Assembly (NCBI GenBank): GCA_017644045.1
Contig: JAEPMI010000007.1
Location: forward strand, 186,001 to 250,000
Length of the DNA: 64,000 nucleotides
DNA from: Deltaproteobacteria bacterium
Lineage (GTDB): Bacteria; Myxococcota_A; Polyangia; Polyangiales; Houyiibacteriaceae
Reading direction: 5' to 3'
In this document: in pieces, positions 60,089 to 64,000 of the stretch
Position numbering within the stretch: position 1 is the first letter of the stretch
Layout of the letters: each line of letters begins with the position of its first letter
Position numbers and translations under genes: made by a program
The notes under the pieces: generated by a model
What the model was told of the DNA's origin: nothing
What the model saw: only the letters and a program-made list of their open reading frames with translations
The model's database searches: none

Positions 60089-62844
60089 AGCGGCACCTCC
60101 CCTGGCTCGCGCTCGCGCTGCTCCTCGCCGGCGGGCTCGGCTGGTGGATCCACGCCTCGCTCGTGGCGCCCGGCGTCGCCTTCGAGCTCGATGGCTCGCA
60201 CGTCGAGCTCCTGCGGCCGCAGTGGCTCCTCCTGATCGCCGTCGTCCCGCTGCTCGGCTTCGTGGCGCGCCTCTCGCTCGCGGACCTGCCTCGCGCTCAG
60301 CGCTGGCTCGGCGTGCTGCTGCGCGGGGTCCTCGTCTCCGCGCTGGCGGTGGCGATGGCCCGACCGGTGCGCACCACCGACGCCACCCGCATCAGTACCG
60401 TGTTCCTCGTCGACGTGAGCGAATCGGTCACCGACGCCTCGCTCGAAGCTGCGGCAGAGGCCTTCGCCGAAGCGCGCGCCGCCAAGCGCGACGAAGACGA
60501 CATCCAGCTCGTCACCTTCGCCCGCGAGGCACGCTCGGTGCCGCTCTCCACCGACGAGGCCGTGACCATCGAGCGCCACGGCACCGACCTCGAGGGCCGC
60601 GGCTCCAACCTGCAGCTCGCGCTCCAGCACGCCTACGGCCTCTTCCCACCCGGCCATCTTCGCCGGGTCGTCATCCTCAGCGACGGCGGCCAGACGGAGG
60701 GCGACCTGCTCGCCGAAGCCGGCCGCGCCGGCGAGTTCGGCGTGAAGGTCTTCGTGCGCCCCTACCGCGAGGGCGCGCCCGCCGAGGTCGCCGTGCGCGA
60801 GCTCGTCCTCCCGGACCGCATCAAGGTCGGCGAGCCCTTCCCCATCCGCGTTCGGCTCTTCGCGTCCGGCGACACCCCAGCGCGCATGCGCCTCTACCAA
60901 GGCGAGACCCTCAACGGCCTCGACGGCGTCCGCGACCTCGAGATCCCCGCCGGCGAGTCGGAGGTCGAGCTCCGTTCCGTGGTCCATGTCGCCGGCCCGG
61001 TCACCTACCGCGTCGAGCTCGAGCCCGGCGGCGGCGTCGACCAGGCGGGCGCCGGCAGCGACCAGGACCGCTTCGCCGAGAACAACCGCTACGAGACCTC
61101 CGTCGTCGTTCCCGGCAAGCCCTCCGTGCTCTACGTCGAAGGCGCCGAGGGGCGCGCGCGCTACCTGGCGCAGGCGCTCGGCGCCGCCGACTACGACGTC
61201 GAGGTCCGCTCGCCGCGTGGCATCCCGACCTCGGTGCGCGACCTCGAGCGCTTCGACTTCTTCATCCTCAGTGACGTCGCCGCCGACCAGGTCTCGCTCG
61301 GTCAGCAGGACGCGATCGAGCGCTACGTTCGCGACCTCGGCGGCGGCTTCCTCATGGCCGGCGGCGAGCGCGGCTTCGGCCTCGGCGGATGGCAGGGCAC
61401 CCGCATGGAGCGGATGCTCCCGGTGCGGATGGACTCCGAGCGTCGCCGCGACCAGCCGTCGCTCGGGCTCGCGCTCGTCATCGACCGCTCCGGCTCGATG
61501 AACGGTCAGAAGATCGAGCTCGCCAAGGAAGCCGCGAAGGCCACTGCCGAGCTGCTGAGCGCCGACGACTACATCTCCGTCATCGGCTTCGACTCGCAGC
61601 CCGAGCGTGTCGTCCGCATGCAGAGCGCGCGCAACCGACTGCGCATCCTGCGCGACATCGGACGGCTCAGCGCCCGGGGCGGCACCGCCATCTTCCCCGC
61701 GCTCGACATGGCCTACCAGGATCTCTCGGTCACCCGGGCGCGCATCAAGCACGTGATCCTGCTGACCGACGGCCAGGCCCCCGAGCGCGGCATCACCGAG
61801 CTCACTCAGGTCATGCGCGCCGAGGGCATCACGGTGAGCACCGTCGGCCTCGGCGCCGACGTGAACCGTGCGCTGCTCCAGTCCATCGCCAACCTCGGCG
61901 GCGGCCGCTCGTATCTGACCAACGACCCGCACAACGTGCCCCGCATCTTCATGCGCGAGACCACGACCGTGGCGCGCTCGTCGGCGGTCGAGGAGTACTT
62001 CACGCCGCGGGTCGTCCAGCGTGCCGACTTCCTCCGCGGCGTGCCGATCGAGAACGCGCCCTACCTCCACGGCTATGTCGCGACCCGCGCCAAGCCCACG
62101 CCGGCGCAGGTGATCCTGCAGAGCGACCTCGCCGAGCCCATTCTCGCGCGCTGGCGCGTCGGCCTCGGCTGGTCGATGGCCTGGACGAGCGACGTGAAGA
62201 ACCGCTGGAACGTCGAGTGGCTGCGCTGGCCCGCGTACAGCCGCTTCTGGGCGCAGCTCGTCCGCGAGCACATGCGCCAGCGCCGCCGTCAGCGCCTGGA
62301 CATGACCGCCGAGAAGATCGGCGACGAGGTGCGCGTGGTGGTCGACGCCATCGGCGGCGACGACGCCTTCATGAACGACCTGCAGTCCTCCCTGCGAGTC
62401 GAGGGACCGATGGGCGCTCGCCGTGCCAGCGAAGACGAGGACGACCCACAGCTGCGTCGGACCATCGAGCACGAGCTCCGGCAGACCGCGCCGGGCCGCT
62501 ACGAGACCCGCTTCCCGCTCGACGCCTACGGCTCGTTCGTGCTGAGCGCGACTCACCGACGCGACGGCCGGCCCGTCGCCGAGTCGACCGCGCAGCTCGC
62601 CAACCCCTACCCCGCCGAGTACCAGACTCTCGAGCCCGACGTGGAGCTGCTCCAGCGCGCGGCCGAGACCACCGGCGGCGAAGAGGACCCCGAGCCCGCC
62701 GCGCTCTTCGATCCCGGCGACGAGACCATTCGCGCCCACGAGGATCTCTGGAGCTGGCTCCTCTACCTCGCGCTCGGCCTCTTCCTGCTCGACCTGCTCC
62801 TGCGCCGCGTCCGCATCTTCGACCGCGGCTTCGAACGCAGCTGA
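60085..62844 (+). CDS. Large membrane protein with two VWA-like domains and a GATase-like domain
   Basis: 919 residues. N-terminal membrane helices (LALALLLAGGLGWWI, LLLIAVVPLLGFVA, LLRGVLVSALAVAMA) lead to a first VWA-like domain (VFLVDVSESVTDASLE). A GATase-like segment follows (DFFILSDVAADQVSLGQQDAIERYV, then GGGFLMAGGERGFG). The second, canonical VWA domain has LVIDRSGSMNGQKIELAKEAA (MIDAS, ~residue 465) and VILLTDGQ. One C-terminal helix (WLLYLALGLFLLDLLL) ends the protein. ATG 60085 overlaps the previous stop (ATGA). It ends the MoxR operon. The operon probably acts as one membrane complex whose VWA parts are remodelled by the MoxR ATPase. Confidence 0.87.
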   Translation: MKRHLPWLALALLLAGGLGWWIHASLVAPGVAFELDGSHVELLRPQWLLLIAVVPLLGFVARLSLADLPRAQRWLGVLLRGVLVSALAVAMARPVRTTDATRISTVFLVDVSESVTDASLEAAAEAFAEARAAKRDEDDIQLVTFAREARSVPLSTDEAVTIERHGTDLEGRGSNLQLALQHAYGLFPPGHLRRVVILSDGGQTEGDLLAEAGRAGEFGVKVFVRPYREGAPAEVAVRELVLPDRIKVGEPFPIRVRLFASGDTPARMRLYQGETLNGLDGVRDLEIPAGESEVELRSVVHVAGPVTYRVELEPGGGVDQAGAGSDQDRFAENNRYETSVVVPGKPSVLYVEGAEGRARYLAQALGAADYDVEVRSPRGIPTSVRDLERFDFFILSDVAADQVSLGQQDAIERYVRDLGGGFLMAGGERGFGLGGWQGTRMERMLPVRMDSERRRDQPSLGLALVIDRSGSMNGQKIELAKEAAKATAELLSADDYISVIGFDSQPERVVRMQSARNRLRILRDIGRLSARGGTAIFPALDMAYQDLSVTRARIKHVILLTDGQAPERGITELTQVMRAEGITVSTVGLGADVNRALLQSIANLGGGRSYLTNDPHNVPRIFMRETTTVARSSAVEEYFTPRVVQRADFLRGVPIENAPYLHGYVATRAKPTPAQVILQSDLAEPILARWRVGLGWSMAWTSDVKNRWNVEWLRWPAYSRFWAQLVREHMRQRRRQRLDMTAEKIGDEVRVVVDAIGGDDAFMNDLQSSLRVEGPMGARRASEDEDDPQLRRTIEHELRQTAPGRYETRFPLDAYGSFVLSATHRRDGRPVAESTAQLANPYPAEYQTLEPDVELLQRAAETTGGEEDPEPAALFDPGDETIRAHEDLWSWLLYLALGLFLLDLLLRRVRIFDRGFERS

Positions 62845-62913
62845 TCGAGGCCACGCGATGTCCGCATGACGCTCTCCGAGTGCGGCGCGGTTCTCGTGTT
62901 CGATCCCCGCCGA

Positions 62914-63999
62914 TCAGCGCGCGGCGAGATCTCGCTGGAGCTGCCTTGCCTTGGCGTCGCCCGGCGCCAGCTCGAGGACCTTCGTCAGCGCCGGGCGCGC
63001 GCTCGCGGTCATCCCGGCCGCGATGAAGATCTCGGCGAGGAGCAGATGCGCGTCCTTCTCATGGGGCGTGAGCTCGGCCGCACGTTTGGCGTAGAGGGCG
63101 GCTTCCTTCAGGTCGCCGCGCGACTCGAGCAGAGCTCGCGCCGCACCGCGGGCCGCCGCGGAATCCCTCGGCCGCACCTCGCACACCTTCATCCAACAGA
63201 GCGCGGCCTCTTCCCAGTTCTCGGTCTCCTCGGCGTACTTGGCGCGTGCCTCGTACTTCGGCGCCTTGTCCCCGAGCGCGCGCGCCCGCAGGGCGTCGGC
63301 TCGCTCCGCGAGGGCCTCGTCGTCGGGTCGCCAAGCCGCCGCGATGCGGAGGGCCTCGGCCGCACCGGTGAGGTTCCCAGCGCGCTCGGCCTGGATCGCG
63401 TCCGCGATGAGCCGCTCCGCTCGGTCCTCCTTCGGGTAGCCCTTCGACACCTGCCTCAACGTACGAGTGAGTGCCTCCATCGCACCACCAGCCTCGGGCT
63501 TCGGCGACGGTCGCGGCGGCGGACGACGGGGTGGTTTCACCCGCTTCGCCATCAGCTCGCGAGCGATACGCTTGCGCGAAGCGGTGTCGGCGCGCGGCCG
63601 GCGGGGCCTCGGGCTAGACGTGGGCTCTGGAGCGGGTGGCGCGAGCGAGGGCGTCGGTGCCGCATCGAGCGGTTTCGTCTCCCGCACAGCGTCGAGATAG
63701 GCATCGTAGGCCCGGCGCTTCTTCTTCTTCCCGAGCACTTCGTAGGCCTCGGTGAGCTCGCGAAAGACCTTGTCCATCTTCCGGCCGTAGTCTTGGAGCT
63801 CCACCCCATAGAGCGTGTCGGTGTGAAATAGCTTGGCGAGCTCGAAGTAGGCGGCGCGAATGGCCTTCTTGTCGGCGTCGTACGGCACGCCGAGGAGCTC
63901 GTAGTGGTCGGCCTCGCCGAGCAGCGCATGGGCGTCATCGATGATCCGTTTGCGCTCGGGGGTGAGCATCTTCGCGCCCGCCTCCTCGGGCGCTGGCAT
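62914..63999 (-). CDS. J-domain protein with TPR-like repeats (edge of window)
   Basis: 361 residues from the ATG at 63999; because it lies at the window edge the true start may be further upstream. Residues ~32-80 are a J-domain (HYELLGVPYDADKKAIRAAYFELAKLFHTD), but the HPD tripeptide that activates DnaK is HTD here (residues 59-61). A Pro/Arg-rich basic linker (~residues 105-170) is followed by TPR-like helices (AAEALRIAAAWRPDDEALAERAD; ENWEEAALCWMKVCEVRPRDSAAARGAAR; AHLLLAEIFIAAGMTASARPALTKVLELAPGD). Many similar myxobacterial proteins carry N-terminal sensory domains. DnaK stimulation is doubtful because of the altered motif. Convergent with the MoxR operon, 69 bp gap. Confidence 0.78.
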   Translation of the reverse strand: MPAPEEAGAKMLTPERKRIIDDAHALLGEADHYELLGVPYDADKKAIRAAYFELAKLFHTDTLYGVELQDYGRKMDKVFRELTEAYEVLGKKKKRRAYDAYLDAVRETKPLDAAPTPSLAPPAPEPTSSPRPRRPRADTASRKRIARELMAKRVKPPRRPPPRPSPKPEAGGAMEALTRTLRQVSKGYPKEDRAERLIADAIQAERAGNLTGAAEALRIAAAWRPDDEALAERADALRARALGDKAPKYEARAKYAEETENWEEAALCWMKVCEVRPRDSAAARGAARALLESRGDLKEAALYAKRAAELTPHEKDAHLLLAEIFIAAGMTASARPALTKVLELAPGDAKARQLQRDLAAR

Positions 64000-64000
64000 C

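Noticed and set aside
60064-62739. 891-residue minus-strand frame over the VWA gene
   Set aside because: Antisense shadow of a protein with MIDAS motifs and membrane helices.
62845-62913. tRNA gene (TTCGATCCC resembling a T-loop)
   Set aside because: No matching T-stem, acceptor stem or D-arm can be folded in the 69-bp gap.

Overview
This is a GC-rich (roughly 70 %) bacterial chromosomal window with tightly packed genes, many GTG starts and 4-base ATGA/GTGA overlaps. Several traits point to Myxococcota, probably a Sandaracinus-like member of the Polyangiales, although I could not run a taxonomic search. These traits are many lipoproteins with Asp/Gly-rich mature N-termini (CGDDD type), membrane Ser/Thr kinases with C-terminal TPRs, an FHA-type sigma-54 activator, a VWA-like Cys-rich surface lipoprotein and an arsenosugar radical SAM gene. 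There is no phage, insertion sequence, CRISPR array, rRNA or tRNA that I can support.

Layout. 1-4.8 kb (minus): a partial GH3 glycosidase, then the ribosome/tRNA-modification operon rpsP-khpA-rimM-trmD-SPOUT methyltransferase-rplS. 5.0-7.2 kb (plus): a tetraheme/metallophosphatase-like lipoprotein and an RlpA-like lipoprotein. 7.3-11.9 kb (minus): a probable operon of a hypothetical gene, a homoserine-kinase-type kinase, an AhpD-like protein, arsS, a cupin lipoprotein and a degenerate acyl-CoA dehydrogenase. 12.1-14.9 kb (plus): a FliA-type sigma factor, an orphan type III secretion inner-rod-like protein and a VWA-like lipoprotein. 14.9-16.6 kb (minus): an IHF/HU protein and tyrS. 16.8-19.2 kb (plus): a membrane-anchored HEAT-repeat protein. 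19.3-21.7 kb: metB and a DUF1993 gene, interleaved with three copies of a ~178-bp repeat whose ends form long inverted repeats.

21.8-31.3 kb (minus): a partial complex I operon (nuoA-B-C-D-G-H-I) and polA. 31.4-39.1 kb: a signalling island with two secreted proteins, two Ser/Thr kinases, an FHA sigma-54 activator and a divergent unknown membrane protein. 39.1-41.4 kb (minus): a parallel beta-helix lipoprotein paired with a diheme cytochrome. 41.5-44.5 kb (plus): ffh and a CBM9-like lipoprotein. 44.5-49.2 kb: a GT-C-like membrane glycosyltransferase, an FHA-GGDEF diguanylate cyclase, a CPBP protease and a REC-GAF-HD-GYP regulator. 49.4-53.9 kb: an SMI1/KNR4 protein, a LysM lytic transglycosylase and moeA. 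54.1-62.8 kb (plus): a MoxR/DUF58/VWA (Bat-like) operon headed by a coiled-coil protein with a Gly-Gln minisatellite. 62.9-64.0 kb (minus): a J-domain/TPR protein at the window edge.

Housekeeping promoters repeatedly fit TTGAC(C/A)-N17-TA(G)NNN and lie sensibly upstream of rpsP, rplS, the IHF gene, nuoA, the sigma factor and the HD-GYP gene. The best candidates for something undescribed are the three palindrome-ended repeats at 19.3-21.7 kb, the orphan inner-rod-like gene beside the FliA-type sigma factor, and the complex I operon lacking E, F and J-N.
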